Below, piece by piece: positions 44,447 through 53,232 of a DNA stretch of 64,000 nucleotides (position 1 is the first letter of the stretch; every line of letters starts with the position of its first letter). The DNA is taken from contig NZ_WUMK01000005.1 of the NCBI RefSeq assembly GCF_009827055.1, forward strand, positions 1 to 64,000, read 5' to 3'. The stretch is from Shinella kummerowiae (lineage in GTDB: Bacteria > Pseudomonadota > Alphaproteobacteria > Rhizobiales > Rhizobiaceae). Under the pieces are notes generated by a model. The model saw only the letters and a list, made by a program, of their open reading frames with translations. It did no database searches and had not been told where the DNA came from. The translations under genes were made by a program, and so were the position numbers.

Positions 44447-46774
44447 TCAGATGAGCAGGAAGTCGCTCGCTGAAAGATTGTACCCATTGTCGAAAGTGGC
44501 AACCAGGACCTTCGTCGCTGCTCCGTTGCCATCGCTGTCGTAGTAGAGGGCATCGGTCTTCGTGTCATAGATGAAACGGTCGTTGCTATCGAGAGCGGCA
44601 GTGCCAAGGCGGAAAGCGCTGGCTGCGAGGCTGCCCGTCGGCCCTGAACTGACATCGAAGACAAGAACGTCGGAAGACGTGAAGTCGGTGATGTGGTCTG
44701 CGCCGGCAGTCTTCACCTCGCTCTGGCGGAAGACGAATTTGTCGGCACCCGCCCCACCGGTCAACGTGTCGGAGCCGGCCTGCCCTTCCAAAGTGTCATT
44801 GCCGGCACCCCCGATGAGGATATCGTTGCCGCTACCACCTTTCAGGCTGTTGTTACTGGCATTGCCTGTCAGGATATTGTTGCCGGAGTTGCCTGTTCCG
44901 TTGATGGCAGCCGTTCCGGTCAGGGTCAGTCTTTCGACATTGCTTGCCAGCGTGTGGCTGACGGATGCCTTGACGGTGTCCGTTCCGGCGTTGCTGCCTT
45001 CGGTGACGACATCGCCGGCATTGTCGACGATATAGGTGTCGTTGCCGGCGGCGCCGGCCATCTTGTCCGCACCGGCACCGCCGTTGAGGATGTTGTTGCC
45101 GGCGTTACCGGCCAGGGTGTTGGCGGCAGAATTGCCGGTGCCGTTGATGGTGGCTGTTCCGGTCAGGTACAGTCTTTCGACATTGGTCGCCAGCGTGTGG
45201 CTGACGGATGCCTTGACGGTGTCCGTTCCGGCATTGCTGCCTTCGGTGACGACATCGCCAGCATTGTCGACCATATACGTGTCGTTGCCAGCGCCACCGG
45301 CCATCTTGTCCGCACCGGCACGGCCGCTGAGGACGTTGTTAGCGGCGTTGCCGACCAGAACATCGTTGTAGCTGGAACCGATCAGGTTTTCGATGCTGAC
45401 GAACTTGTCGCCGGCAGCATGACCACCAGAGGCAGTCCCTGTTTGGAGGTTGATCTTGACGGCCGCCGAACCTGCATAGGTGGCCGTGTCCGTGCCAGCA
45501 CCGCCGTCCAGTACATCGGCGCCAGCGCCACCCTTCAGCAAATCGTTGCCGCCAAGACCCTTGTAGGTCTCATTTCCGGCATTTGCCTTGCCGCTGAGGG
45601 GAAGCGTGTCGTTGCCCTGCGTTCCCGAATAGACGGTTCCGACCGGTTTCACCGGTGTATCAAGATCGGTGTTGCCCGACAGGACGGGCTTGTTGTCGTA
45701 GAGCGAGAAATCGCCCCAATGGCCGCCGCCGATCTGGTTGTTGGTGATCTTGATCGTGCTGTCGACGACAGTGCCGCCGTTGAAACGGTCATCGAGGTAA
45801 ACAGTGTAGCCACCGCCGACCAGACGGTTGCCGTCGATATTGATGTTGGAGAGGCCGCCGAAATCATTGTTCATCATGATTGCCGACGTCTGGTCGTGGT
45901 CATTGATGATTGTGTTGTGAATGATATCGATATCGTGACCACCATTGATTTCGATACCATCGTAGTGTGCATCGCTCCCACCACGCAGATTGTGGATGTA
46001 GTTGTCCTTGATCAGCGTGGGCGCGATGACATTGATGCCGTTGTCGACATCATGCAGATTGTTGCGCAGGAACGTGCCGAAGCCATAGATGGCATTGACC
46101 GTAATGCCGCTGCCATCGATTTCGCTGTCCTGCAGGGTGAAGCCGGTCGCGTCGTCCATCACGCGCAGCGCATGCCACTCGGTGTTGGAGATCAGCTTGA
46201 CGTTTTTCAGGGTGACGTTCTTGGCCTCGATGACGATATCGCCATGGACCTCAAGATTGCTGATGACAGCATTGTCTTCGGTTACGTGATACGATCCCGT
46301 GTACTTGGTCATCTTCGTGCCAGTGGGAACGCCGGTGTTGGTGGCGTCCGGGTAGCCCGAAGCAGCGGCCGCGGCGTCGGTGCTGGACGCTGCAAGTGTT
46401 GTCTGGGCAGTTGCGTCCGCGGCCTTGCTGGAGGCGGTCTGTATGGCCTCCGCCTGTTTTGTCTCGACATCTGTCGGCGAGGTCACGGAGGCGTCCTTCA
46501 GAGACGCCGCGCCGTCAACCGCCGAAACTTTCAGAGCACGATCGTTGTGGTCGTGACTGTTGTCATCCGAACGACCCGTTCTCAGTCTCAGGCTGGATGT
46601 GCCGCCAATCTCGTCGTTGATTGAATTGCCGAAATTACGGAAGTGGAAGCTGTCCCGTGCGCTGCTGTTTTCGGCATACACGCTTGAATCGAAAATTGTG
46701 TCGATCTCGCTACGAATGAGCGATGTGTCCTCCAAAAGCTTGGAGACGGATACGTCGCGAAAGTCATTTCTCAT
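44447..46774 (-). CDS. RTX (type I secreted) beta-helix protein
   Basis: About 775 aa. Residues about 1-150 are polar, Ala/Asp/Ser/Thr-rich and unlike known domains. About 154-370 is a parallel beta-helix nearly matching the Sec-exported protein at 31142-31924. From about 400 on, RTX nonapeptides occur (GGNDLLKGGAGADVLDGGAG; GGSGNDILIGGAGNDTLEGQ). Two 80-residue repeats lie at about 485-645. The C-terminus (SDFLLI) fits an RTX type I secretion signal. AAAGGTGA precedes ATG 46774. No transporter for it is encoded in the window. A calcium-dependent secreted enzyme acting on EPS is inferred. Confidence 0.87.
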   Translation of the reverse strand: MRNDFRDVSVSKLLEDTSLIRSEIDTIFDSSVYAENSSARDSFHFRNFGNSINDEIGGTSSLRLRTGRSDDNSHDHNDRALKVSAVDGAASLKDASVTSPTDVETKQAEAIQTASSKAADATAQTTLAASSTDAAAAASGYPDATNTGVPTGTKMTKYTGSYHVTEDNAVISNLEVHGDIVIEAKNVTLKNVKLISNTEWHALRVMDDATGFTLQDSEIDGSGITVNAIYGFGTFLRNNLHDVDNGINVIAPTLIKDNYIHNLRGGSDAHYDGIEINGGHDIDIIHNTIINDHDQTSAIMMNNDFGGLSNINIDGNRLVGGGYTVYLDDRFNGGTVVDSTIKITNNQIGGGHWGDFSLYDNKPVLSGNTDLDTPVKPVGTVYSGTQGNDTLPLSGKANAGNETYKGLGGNDLLKGGAGADVLDGGAGTDTATYAGSAAVKINLQTGTASGGHAAGDKFVSIENLIGSSYNDVLVGNAANNVLSGRAGADKMAGGAGNDTYMVDNAGDVVTEGSNAGTDTVKASVSHTLATNVERLYLTGTATINGTGNSAANTLAGNAGNNILNGGAGADKMAGAAGNDTYIVDNAGDVVTEGSNAGTDTVKASVSHTLASNVERLTLTGTAAINGTGNSGNNILTGNASNNSLKGGSGNDILIGGAGNDTLEGQAGSDTLTGGAGADKFVFRQSEVKTAGADHITDFTSSDVLVFDVSSGPTGSLAASAFRLGTAALDSNDRFIYDTKTDALYYDSDGNGAATKVLVATFDNGYNLSASDFLLI
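44841..45320 (-). repeat. Two tandem 240-bp repeats inside the RTX gene
   Basis: Copies at about 45081-45320 and 44841-45080 encode 80-residue units starting AGADKMAG and containing AGNDTY-VDNAGDVVTEG and the HTLA-NVERL-LTGTA segment. The DNA copies stay almost identical over long stretches, which points to recent duplication or gene conversion. Unit borders are approximate. Confidence 0.75.
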
Positions 46775-47454
46775 GGTCTTGTCACCTTTCTCCCAACGGC
46801 CGTCTTCAGCGTGCATGCCTAGCTGATTTGACGGGCTGGATACTACTTTATAGGTAGGTCAGCGCTGCGGGCCGGAAGGTAGTCTGGCTCGATTTGAAAG
46901 GCAATGTAGCGAAATAGTACTAGATTACGCGTTAAAATCGCCTTAATGCGGCCATATTTGCTTTGTGCTTCAACGTAATTCTGAGGTCGCATCAGATTTT
47001 ATTTTGACCTTATTTGATGAGGATTTTCATTTTGTGGGATTGAGTTGAATTACTTCGTCAACTTTGAGTTAAATTTAAATACTGAATTCATTTCCAAAAT
47101 TGCACTGAGATCTAGATCGCGACGAGACGCAAGCCGAGGCGCCACATTGTCGCGCGTGCGCAGTGCCGCCGGTCTGCCGTCTCAAAAGTGATTCTCCCTG
47201 AAGAATGGTCCGTGAGCCGAAGAAGGACGCCGAAATTTTGCACTGCCGTGAAATCGGCAAAGCGATTTATCGAGACGGGATGTGTTTCAGGAAGCGGAGA
47301 TGGGGAACAACTGCCCATCCTGAGCGGTTCGGTTTCGTAGGAGCAAATCGTGCCTGCCGAGAGCGTGGGCTTATCGAGGCCGAACCCGTGATGCCATGCG
47401 ATGGAGCGTGACGGCGCAATGGAGCGGGCTGGCCCACCACAGCAAGGAGTTACA
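46775..47454. other. 680-base gap upstream of the RTX gene, AT-rich in part
   Basis: Between the divergent RTX gene and the small proline-rich gene. Bases about 46900-47110 are AT-rich (TTGAGTTAAATTTAAATACTG). The remaining part has normal composition. No gene-like frame, RNA gene or strong repeat was recognised; promoters of both flanking genes are expected. Confidence 0.5.
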
Positions 47455-47622
47455 ATGGCTATCATTCCGAGCGATCCCAATCCCGGCCCGAGCCCCGTGC
47501 CGGACCTTCCCCCGATCGACGTGCCGCCGATCCAGGAGCCCGAGCCGGATCTTCTGCCGGACGAGGAGCCCAATCCCAACCCGGATGAGAACGACAATCC
47601 GGACAAACAGGCGGTCTTCTGA
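47455..47622 (+). CDS. Small acidic proline-rich protein, unknown function
   Basis: 55 aa, start ATG 47455 behind AAGGAG. After MAIIPSDPNPG it is made of PEP/PDLP/NPNPDEN stretches, very rich in Pro, Asp, Glu and Asn, with no hydrophobic core. It should be unstructured. The good RBS and the codon-phase Pro/Asp pattern favour a real gene. It sits 53 bases before the PCC-domain gene, perhaps in the same transcript. No function can be assigned. Confidence 0.55.
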   Translation: MAIIPSDPNPGPSPVPDLPPIDVPPIQEPEPDLLPDEEPNPNPDENDNPDKQAVF

Positions 47623-47675
47623 CAGCGCGGAACAGAAGTGCGGCCTGGAGCTTTCCCTTCCATCAACGGAGGCAG

Positions 47676-48119
47676 ATGATGAAACAAAAACTTCTGGCCA
47701 GCGACGCGGGCGAGCGCACGTTCATTCTCGTTCTCGACGAGGGAGATGAGGCTTTCAGATGCATCACCGATTTCGCCGAAAGAGAGGACGTGACAGCGGC
47801 GTCGATCACCGCGATCGGAGCCTTTCGCTCGGCGACGATCGCCTTCTTCGAGTTCGAGACGAGGAACTACTTGAAGATACAAGTGGAGGTGCAGTCTGAA
47901 GTGCTGAGCTTGCTGGGTGATGTGGCCGTGGACGACGAGGGCAAGGCGAGCCTGCATCTGCATGTCGTGCTCGGCTTTTCGGATGGAAGCACGAAGGGCG
48001 GGCATTTTCTGCAAGGTCACGTCCGGCCCACGCTGGAGGTGGTGGTGCGCGAAACGCCTGCCGATCTGCGGCGCAGGCACCGTCCCGATCTCGGGATCGC
48101 GTTGATCGACGTCGACTAA
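47676..48119 (+). CDS. PCC/DUF296-domain protein
   Basis: 147 aa matching the PPC (plant and prokaryote conserved) fold. Features are FILVLDEGDEAFRCITDFAE, ASITAIGAFRSATIAFFEFE, and the metal-type LHLHVVLGFSDG followed by GGHFLQGHVRPTLEVVV. The His residues in LHLHVV and GGH are conserved positions in bacterial PPC proteins. Role unknown; no AT-hook is present. It overlaps the convergent cupin gene by 4 bases. Confidence 0.85.
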   Translation: MMKQKLLASDAGERTFILVLDEGDEAFRCITDFAEREDVTAASITAIGAFRSATIAFFEFETRNYLKIQVEVQSEVLSLLGDVAVDDEGKASLHLHVVLGFSDGSTKGGHFLQGHVRPTLEVVVRETPADLRRRHRPDLGIALIDVD

Positions 48120-48631
48120 CCCTTGGTGCCTTCCTTCCAGAGGGGAACGAGCGGGCCGGCGACCCCGTAGATGGGATCGCTGTGCGGTATGGGCATGGTG
48201 GCGATGACCGTGAGTTCGCCGGGGGTGGCCGCCCCTGTTTTGATGTCGGCGTACTGGCCGGGCGGGTAACCGCCGACCACCAGGAAATCGTCGCTGGCCG
48301 ACTCCCGCTTGTGGCCGGTCCCGGCGGGCAGCACCAGGCAATCGCCGGTGCGAACCTGGAGGGTTTCGCCATCCGGCCCGCCGATCAGCAACTCGGCGCT
48401 TCCTCGCGCAACACCGAGCACCTCATGCGCGCCCACGTGATAGTGCTGGTAGGAAAAGACGCCGTTGCGCCAGAGGCCCTGCCACCCCGCATCGTGAAAC
48501 AGCCACTCGAAGGCGCGGGCCTGATCCCTTTCGTCCGCCGCAAGAACGTCCCGGTACACGAGCACCGGCAGGAATGGGTGGTTCGGCACCCACTCGCAGG
48601 CAGAAAAGAAAAGGGTTTCCGGTTGTTTCAT
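48116..48631 (-). CDS. Cupin-domain protein
   Basis: 171 aa single cupin. The metal motif appears in FSYQHYHVGAHEVLGVARG and in the second cupin box GDCLVLPAGTGHKR. The N-terminus contains EWVPNHPFLPVLVYRDVL, typical of uncharacterised proteobacterial cupins. There is no HTH, so it is probably an enzyme or sugar-binding protein. Function unknown. It is a single-gene unit. Confidence 0.82.
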   Translation of the reverse strand: MKQPETLFFSACEWVPNHPFLPVLVYRDVLAADERDQARAFEWLFHDAGWQGLWRNGVFSYQHYHVGAHEVLGVARGSAELLIGGPDGETLQVRTGDCLVLPAGTGHKRESASDDFLVVGGYPPGQYADIKTGAATPGELTVIATMPIPHSDPIYGVAGPLVPLWKEGTKG

Positions 48632-48797
48632 AGCAGTCTCTTCGAAGTCTTGCCGAGATCCTTGCGGATCGTCCTTGGTTTTTCAGGGTCTGGCGCCGAT
48701 TGCATGCCCAACCCACCCGCGCGCCAAATGTTCCGGGAACAGAAGTCGTGATGCCGCATTAGGCATGCGGATGCGTGTTTGTTGGAGGCGTTCACCC

Positions 48798-49019
48798 ATG
48801 GATAACAAGGATAGATTGATCCTGGCGCTAGCGGCATTGCTGCGCGCCGAGCGCGAAACGCGCGGGGCCTTGATAAGCGCGCTCGAAGAGGATTCCATCT
48901 CGCGCGAAACGCTGCTCGCCATGCTGTCCGATCCCATTCCCATCGTCACACAGGAAGATATCAAATTCGCCGAGCGGTTCGCACTGTCGAAACACCTGCC
49001 GCTCGAAAGGAAGGGGTGA
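48798..49019 (+). CDS. Small conserved-looking protein coupled to ku
   Basis: 73 aa, helical and charged (LILALAALLRAERETRGAL, then ISRETLLAMLSDPIPIVTQE). ATG 48798 is preceded by GGAGG at nine bases. Its stop (TGA 49017-49019) overlaps the ku start by one base, so it is probably translated together with Ku. No domain is recognised. It could be an accessory of the end-joining system, but that is only positional inference. Confidence 0.6.
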   Translation: MDNKDRLILALAALLRAERETRGALISALEEDSISRETLLAMLSDPIPIVTQEDIKFAERFALSKHLPLERKG

Positions 49020-49816
49020 TGGCGCCGCGGTCGTTCTGGAAGGGTTATCTAAAACTCTCACTCGTTACCTGTCCGGTGGCGATGACGCCGGCGGTTTCGG
49101 AGGAGGACAAGGTTCGCTTCCGCACGCTCAACGCAAAGACCGGCAATCCCGTGGTCAGCCGCTATGTCGATGGCGTAACGGGCAAGGCGGTGGGCGAGGA
49201 TGATGAGGTGAAAGGCTATCCGCGCGGCGAAGACGATTATGTTATTTTGGAGGATGACGAGATCGAGGCCGTGGCGCTGGAAAGCACCCGAACCATCGAT
49301 ATCGAGACTTTCGTGCCACGCGAAACAATCGAATGGATCTGGTGCGACGCGCCACATTTTCTCGTGCCGAACGATACGGTGGGTGAAGAGGCTTTTTCCG
49401 TCATTCGCGAAGCGATGGCCTCGACCGGCACGGTCGGAATTTCCCGACTGGTCCTCTATCGCCGCGAACGCGCAGTGATGCTGGAGCCGCGCGGCAAGGG
49501 TATCGTCTTGTGGACGTTGCGCTATGGCGACGAGGTGCGCGAGGAGAAGGAGTATTTCGCCGGGCTGAATGAAGCGAAACCGGATGCCAAGGCGCTGACA
49601 TTGGTGAAAACGCTCATCAAGGAGCGGACGAAACCGTGGAACCCGAAAATGGCGGACGACCCGGTGCAGAGCCGTCTTCTCGAAATCATCGCTGCGAAGA
49701 AGAAAGGCCGCAAGCGCCCGGCAAAGGCGAAGACGCCGCCGCCGACCTCCGGCAATGTCATCAACATCATGGATGCGTTGCGCAAGAGCATCAAGGCCGA
49801 GGGCAAGGGCAAGTAG
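49019..49816 (+). CDS. ku: Ku, non-homologous end-joining DNA-end-binding protein (first copy)
   Basis: 265 aa bacterial Ku core. It starts MAPRSFWKGYLKLSLVTCPV and has VRFRTLNAKTGNPVVSRYVD, the bridge/ring region (YVILEDDEIEAVALESTRTI) and GISRLVLYRRERAVMLEPRG. The C-terminal tail is Lys/Pro-rich (KKKGRKRPAKAKTPP), the region that recruits LigD or DNA. ATG 49019 is used; GTG 49016 is an alternative. It ends four bases before the convergent ligD. Confidence 0.93.
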   Translation: MAPRSFWKGYLKLSLVTCPVAMTPAVSEEDKVRFRTLNAKTGNPVVSRYVDGVTGKAVGEDDEVKGYPRGEDDYVILEDDEIEAVALESTRTIDIETFVPRETIEWIWCDAPHFLVPNDTVGEEAFSVIREAMASTGTVGISRLVLYRRERAVMLEPRGKGIVLWTLRYGDEVREEKEYFAGLNEAKPDAKALTLVKTLIKERTKPWNPKMADDPVQSRLLEIIAAKKKGRKRPAKAKTPPPTSGNVINIMDALRKSIKAEGKGK

Positions 49817-49820
49817 CGCC

Positions 49821-52376
49821 TCAGCTTTTCGCCTTGCTCTTTCCCGTCTCCAGCGGTTCCGCCGCAGTCTTGAACTCGGCCCACGGATCGGCATCGAGTG
49901 CCTGCAGCCGCGCCGGCGTGTTTTCGACCGTGAAATAGGCGGGGCCGATATCGGGACTGAGCTCGCTCCAGGCAAGTGGCATGGAGACGGCAGCACCGGG
50001 ACGCGCGCGTGTGGAGTAGGGGGCCACCGCCGTCATGCCGCGTTGGTTGCGCAAGTAGTCGATGAGGATCTTGCCGTGGCGCTTCGACTTGGTGATGGTC
50101 GAGACGTATTTGTCCGGGCTGTCTTTTGCCATGGCATCGGCGACATCGTTGCAGAAGGCCTTGACCGCCGGCCAGCGTGCGGAGGGTTTCAGCGGTGCAA
50201 CGACATGCAGACCCTTGCCACCGGACGTCTTGACGAAAGTGTTGAGCCCGGCCGCTTCCAGCCGCTTGCGTGTCTCTTCCGCCGCCTCGATGATTGCCGG
50301 CCATTCGACGCCGTCGCCGGGGTCAAGGTCCATGATGATGCGGTCTGGTCGTTCCCAATCGGCGAGTGTCGACCCCCAGGGATGGATTTCCAGGGTAGCC
50401 GACTGCACCAGACCGATCAGCCCGTCGAGATCGTTGATCGCGACATAGGGCTCGTCGTCCTTCTCCGCCGGGTCCTGCACCTCGACGATATTCGCGTTGA
50501 TGCCCTTCCAGGCATGTTTCTGGAAGAAGGTCTGGCCGTCGATGCCGCTCGGTGCACGCAGGAGTGCAAGCGGCCGACCGACGATATGCGGGGCGATGTA
50601 ACGCCAGACCTCGGTGTAATAGTCCGCGAGACCCTCCTTGGTGACGCCTTCGGCAGGCCAGTAGACCCGGTCGGGATGGGTGAGGCGCACGGTACGGCGC
50701 GGCGGCTTTTCGGCTTTCGGGCTTGTTTTCGCTCTGGGCACTTCGGCGACAACCTCCGTTGCTGGTTTGTCTTCCCGCAATCCGCGGAAGGAAGCATGCC
50801 GCAAATGCCCATCGGCCGTCCAGGCGCGAAACTCCACTTCCGCCACCAGCTGCGGCCGTACATACCGCGCCTGCCGTGCTTCGTCCGCGGTGAGCTGTCG
50901 CCCAAAAGGGCTTTCGTCGGTCCGCATGCGGTTGAGTCGCTTGAAGAGATCGGCGGCAACCGAGGCACTGAACCCGGTGCCGACGCGACCAACCGGCTCG
51001 AGTTTTCCGTTCTTGTAGAGGCCGAGCACGAGGGAGCCGATCGCTTGGCGCGTCACGGTGGAGGGCACGAAACCGCCCACGACGAATTCCTGTCGGGCGG
51101 AGCACTTCGACTTGATCCAGCTCTTGCTGCGCCCGGCGCGATAGGGGGCGTCCCGCAGTTTCGAGACCACGCCCTCCAGGCTCAACCGGCAGGCATGACG
51201 CAGCACGAGCGCACCATTTTCGTCGAAATGGCCGCTGTAGCGCAGGGTGCCTTCTCCTTCTGGCACCAGTTTCGCCAGCAGGGATTTTCGCACTTCGAGC
51301 GGGACGCGCGTGAGGTCGTAGCCGTCGAGATGGAGCAGGTCGAAGACATAGAAGACGAAACGGTCATCCCGCCCATCGCTGAGATCGGCCTGGAGGGCGG
51401 AAAAATCGGAAGCGCCGGACCCGGTCTCGACGACGAGTTCGCCATCGATGATCGCCGTGCCGACCGGCAGGTCGCGTAGCGCCGACGGAACGTCCTTGCC
51501 GAACTTCTTCGTCCAGTCGAGGCCGCTGCGGGTCAGAAGCCTGACCCGTCCGGCCTCGATACGCGCTTCGAGCCGATAACCGTCGAACTTGATTTCGTGC
51601 AGCCATCGCTCGCCGGCAGGCGGGGTGGCGGCGAGCGTCGCCAGCGTCGGCGGCAGGAAATCCGACAGTTTTGCCTTGCGCGCACCTTTGAGTTCGGAGG
51701 GGTCAGGCACCTCAACCGCCCTGGACGCCGGCTTTGCTTTCGCCACCTTGGCCGGCTTCGCCTTTGCGGATTTGCGGATGCGCCCGGTCTTGGACGACCA
51801 ACCCGGCGCCTCGCCGGCGACATCGTCGATCTCCCGCCCGGTTTTCACGGATTCCGTTCGCCGTTCGAGAAGATCGTCCGCGCCTTCCGGCACGGAAAAT
51901 TCGTCGTCGCCCTTGATCAGCAGCCAGTTCTCGCGCTTCTCGCCGGGCTTGCCCTGCATGCGCACGAGATGCCAGCGACCGTGCAGCTTCTCGCCGTCGA
52001 GCTCGAACTCCAGATGGCCCTTGGCATAGGCTTTCCTGGTGTCGCCGAGCGGCTGCCAGGTGCCGCGATCCCAGACGATCACCGTGCCGCCGCCATATTC
52101 GCCCTTGGGGATCGTGCCTTCGAAATCGCCATAGGCGAGCGGGTGGTCTTCGACATGCACGGCGAGCCGTTTTTCGCTCGCAACGAGGCTCGGGCCGCGC
52201 GTCACCGCCCAACTCTTCAGCACACCGTCCATTTCGAGGCGGAAATCGTAGTGCAGGCGTGTGGCATCGTGTTTCTGGATGACGAAGCTGTTGCCGCTCT
52301 TGCGCCCTTTCCGGCCCTTGGGTTCGGCGGTGGTTTTGAAATCCCGCTTCTGCCGATAGACATCGAGCGCCGCCAT
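49821..52376 (-). CDS. ligD: LigD, multifunctional ATP-dependent DNA ligase for NHEJ
   Basis: 851 aa with three modules. The N-terminal 3'-phosphoesterase (about 30-190) shows HDATRLHYDFRLEMDG and GTIPKGEYGGGTVIVWDRG. The ligase domain (about 230-530) has the adenylated Lys in EIKFDGYR near residue 263. The C-terminal primase-polymerase (about 555-845) carries the acidic DLDPGDGVEWPA motif and TSGGKGLHVVAPL. The order PE-LIG-POL is that of Pseudomonas and rhizobial LigD. A Lys/Ala-rich linker joins PE and LIG. ATG 52376 is two bases from the ku stop. Confidence 0.95.
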   Translation of the reverse strand: MAALDVYRQKRDFKTTAEPKGRKGRKSGNSFVIQKHDATRLHYDFRLEMDGVLKSWAVTRGPSLVASEKRLAVHVEDHPLAYGDFEGTIPKGEYGGGTVIVWDRGTWQPLGDTRKAYAKGHLEFELDGEKLHGRWHLVRMQGKPGEKRENWLLIKGDDEFSVPEGADDLLERRTESVKTGREIDDVAGEAPGWSSKTGRIRKSAKAKPAKVAKAKPASRAVEVPDPSELKGARKAKLSDFLPPTLATLAATPPAGERWLHEIKFDGYRLEARIEAGRVRLLTRSGLDWTKKFGKDVPSALRDLPVGTAIIDGELVVETGSGASDFSALQADLSDGRDDRFVFYVFDLLHLDGYDLTRVPLEVRKSLLAKLVPEGEGTLRYSGHFDENGALVLRHACRLSLEGVVSKLRDAPYRAGRSKSWIKSKCSARQEFVVGGFVPSTVTRQAIGSLVLGLYKNGKLEPVGRVGTGFSASVAADLFKRLNRMRTDESPFGRQLTADEARQARYVRPQLVAEVEFRAWTADGHLRHASFRGLREDKPATEVVAEVPRAKTSPKAEKPPRRTVRLTHPDRVYWPAEGVTKEGLADYYTEVWRYIAPHIVGRPLALLRAPSGIDGQTFFQKHAWKGINANIVEVQDPAEKDDEPYVAINDLDGLIGLVQSATLEIHPWGSTLADWERPDRIIMDLDPGDGVEWPAIIEAAEETRKRLEAAGLNTFVKTSGGKGLHVVAPLKPSARWPAVKAFCNDVADAMAKDSPDKYVSTITKSKRHGKILIDYLRNQRGMTAVAPYSTRARPGAAVSMPLAWSELSPDIGPAYFTVENTPARLQALDADPWAEFKTAAEPLETGKSKAKS

Positions 52377-52377
52377 G

Positions 52378-53232
52378 TCAGCCTGCCTTTCGCCGGCTGG
52401 CGGCCGGCTTTCGTGTCGCTGCGGCTTTCTTCGTGCTGGGCTTCGCTGTCTTCTTATCGCCCTCACCGGCGCTCTGCCGCAGCGCCTCCATCAGGTCGAT
52501 GACCTTGCCCTCGGCCTTCGGCTTGTGCGGCTTGATCTTCCGCCCTTCGATTTTCGCCTTCACCATCTCGGCCAGCGCCGCATCGTAGCGGTCGTCGAAT
52601 TTTTGCGGATCGAAGCGGCCGCTCTTCGTCTTGATGATGTGCTCGGCGAGTTCGAGCATTTCACCCTTGAGCGTGATGTCGGTGATTTCGGAAAAGTGCT
52701 CCTGCGCAGAGCGGACTTCATAGTCATAGTTGAGCGTGGTCGCGATGAGGCCTTCGCCGTGTGGGCGGATCAGCACGGTGCGCACCCGGCGAAACAGCAC
52801 GGTCTCGGCCAACGCCACCACCTTCCTGTTTTTCATGCCCTCGCGGATCAGGATGAAAACCTCCTGAGCCTGTTTGCCGGCCGGCGCGAGGTAGTAGGGT
52901 TTGTCGAAGTAGAGGTCGTCGATCTCCTCGCGGGCGATGAAGGCCTGGACATCCATGGTCTTGTCGCTTTCCGGCACGGCGGCGGTGACTTCGTCCGGGT
53001 CGAGCACGATGTAATCGTCCTTGCCGGTCTCGTAGCCTTTCACCTGGTCATCGCGTTCGACCGGCTTGCCGGTTTCGCTGTCGACGAATTCGCGGCGCAG
53101 CCGGTGCCCCGTCGCGCGGTTCAGCATGTGAAAGGAGATGCGTTCATTCGTCGAGGCGGCTGTATAGAGGGCAACCGGACAGACAAGTTCGGCCACCTTC
53201 AAAAAACCCTTCCAGTTCGCTCTTGGCGCCAC
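52378..53232 (-). CDS. ku: Ku, second copy, in operon with ligD
   Basis: 284 aa. MAPRANWKGFLKVAELVCPV and ISFHMLNRATGHRLRREFVD identify Ku; the C-terminal tail (KTAKPSTKKAAATRKPAASR) is strongly basic and probably binds DNA. The sequence differs clearly from the Ku at 49019, so this is an old paralogue pair, as in Sinorhizobium, which has several Ku proteins and is thought to use mixed pairs. GTG 53232 is the start. It is cotranscribed with ligD (two-base gap). Confidence 0.93.
   Translation of the reverse strand: MAPRANWKGFLKVAELVCPVALYTAASTNERISFHMLNRATGHRLRREFVDSETGKPVERDDQVKGYETGKDDYIVLDPDEVTAAVPESDKTMDVQAFIAREEIDDLYFDKPYYLAPAGKQAQEVFILIREGMKNRKVVALAETVLFRRVRTVLIRPHGEGLIATTLNYDYEVRSAQEHFSEITDITLKGEMLELAEHIIKTKSGRFDPQKFDDRYDAALAEMVKAKIEGRKIKPHKPKAEGKVIDLMEALRQSAGEGDKKTAKPSTKKAAATRKPAASRRKAG

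Noticed and set aside
44841..45320. Possible CRISPR or satellite array
   Set aside because: The two 240-bp repeats are coding, in frame, and have no spacers; they are RTX protein modules.
44693..46624. 643-aa plus-strand frame opposite the RTX gene
   Set aside because: The repetitive DNA of the RTX gene yields a repetitive antisense frame; the minus strand has the beta-helix and RTX motifs and the RBS.
47290..47325. GATGGG/CCCATC hairpin upstream of the small Pro-rich gene
   Set aside because: Only six base pairs with a nine-base loop; expected by chance at this GC content.
47112..48341. 409-aa minus-strand frame across the PCC and cupin region
   Set aside because: Overlaps two recognisable genes and a gap; Arg/His/Gly-rich without a domain.
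49755..51479. 574-aa plus-strand frame opposite ligD
   Set aside because: Antisense to the ligase and polymerase domains of ligD; shadow composition.
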